The notes beneath the pieces were generated by a model, which saw only the letters and a program-made list of their open reading frames with translations, did not search any database and had not been told where the DNA came from. A stretch of DNA of 64,000 nucleotides from Lysobacterales bacterium (GTDB taxonomy: Bacteria > Pseudomonadota > Gammaproteobacteria > Xanthomonadales > Marinicellaceae), in NCBI GenBank assembly GCA_020442635.1, contig JAGRJR010000003.1:1-64000 (forward strand). Direction: 5' to 3'. The translations under genes and the position numbers were made by a program. Shown piece after piece: positions 63,925-64,000 of this stretch (positions within the stretch are counted from its first letter, which is position 1; the number at the start of each line of letters is the position of its first letter).

Positions 63925-64000
63925 GTTCTTCCAAAAACTGTTTAAAATTTTCCCGATACTTTAACAAATCACTGCGACTAAAAACACAAATACCTTGGCC
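63914..64000 (-). CDS. prmB: C-terminal end of ribosomal protein L3 glutamine methyltransferase
   Basis: Only the last 28 codons are in the window ([18 protein letters not shown] followed by [10 protein letters not shown], then TAA). The pattern G-x-G-[IV]-x-x-[FL]-[ST]-x-x-[DQ]-L matches the end of PrmB as I recall it, and prmB immediately before aroC is a conserved gammaproteobacterial arrangement. Its stop lies inside the aroC start. Confidence 0.7.
   Translation of the reverse strand, partial: GQGICVFSRSDLLKYRENFKQFLEEHVA

Overview
The window looks like a chromosomal segment of a free-living, AT-leaning (about 40% GC by eye) gammaproteobacterium. Several gene orders point there: yfgM-bamB-der, prmB-aroC-asd-fimV-truA-trpF, yajC-secD-secF, sdhE-ygfX with ygfZ nearby, and pilB-pilC-pilD-coaE. 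The mix of DUF1631, DUF4426, DUF4139, SdhAF4, an ECF sigma/Ser-Thr kinase pair and secreted proteins ending in an 'IFxDGF'-like tail suggests a Marinicella-like or Lysobacterales-like marine bacterium. That placement is inference; no rRNA is present.

Layout. 1-4301 (minus): coaE (cut by the window edge) and the type IV pilus genes pilD, pilC, pilB. 4857-6895 (plus): sucCD, closed by a strong terminator. 7075-11441 (plus): a DUF4426/DUF4139 secreted pair and a DUF1631 protein. 11517-17873 (minus): yfgM, bamB, der, moeA, a rhodanese-ThiF fusion and folD. 18018-18093: tRNA-Asn. 18166-19776: trmJ and a divergent SuhB-like protein that has lost its metal ligands. 19921-23996 (minus): a DUF4252 protein and yajC-secD-secF. 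24107-25326 (plus): a GFA protein and a peptidase with an extra N-terminal domain. 25834-31250 (minus): sdhAF4-sdhCDAB-sdhE-ygfX-ispG. 31453-33590 (plus): ygfZ, an orphan PhnD-like binding protein and a PilZ protein. 33676-39114 (minus): a GltD-like flavoprotein, 2-oxoacid:ferredoxin oxidoreductase subunits and a methyltransferase. 39138-40435 (minus): a DUF1249 protein and ppsR. 40585-48523: an accessory block with an ECF sigma factor, a kinase with TPRs, a seven-repeat FG-GAP-like protein and two beta-helix proteins. 48825-51179: ppsA. 51180-53349: a non-core region with an intergenic repeat, a tiny secreted repeat peptide and its putative regulator. 53350-64000 (minus): folC, accD, trpA, trpB, trpF, truA, fimV, asd, aroC and the end of prmB.

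How the genes work together. SucCD, succinate dehydrogenase with two assembly factors, and a 2-oxoacid:ferredoxin oxidoreductase cover adjacent TCA-cycle steps. PpsR and PpsA form a regulator/target pair controlling PEP synthesis, here separated by the accessory block. PilBCD, FimV and a PilZ protein relate to type IV pili and surface behaviour.

Most unusual parts. (1) 51589-52943: a gene for a mature peptide of about 66 residues carrying four AEDGTGQ(D/N/G)K repeats whose codons differ but whose residues are kept, preceded by an HTH-like gene. Both flanks carry long hairpins that pair fully only in the sense RNA. (2) A dispersed repeat of about 290 bp at 25505-25792 and 51236-51523. (3) A SuhB homologue predicted to be catalytically dead. 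(4) A shared C-terminal tail on three neighbouring proteins of two different folds. (5) An ECF sigma factor that may be controlled by phosphorylation.
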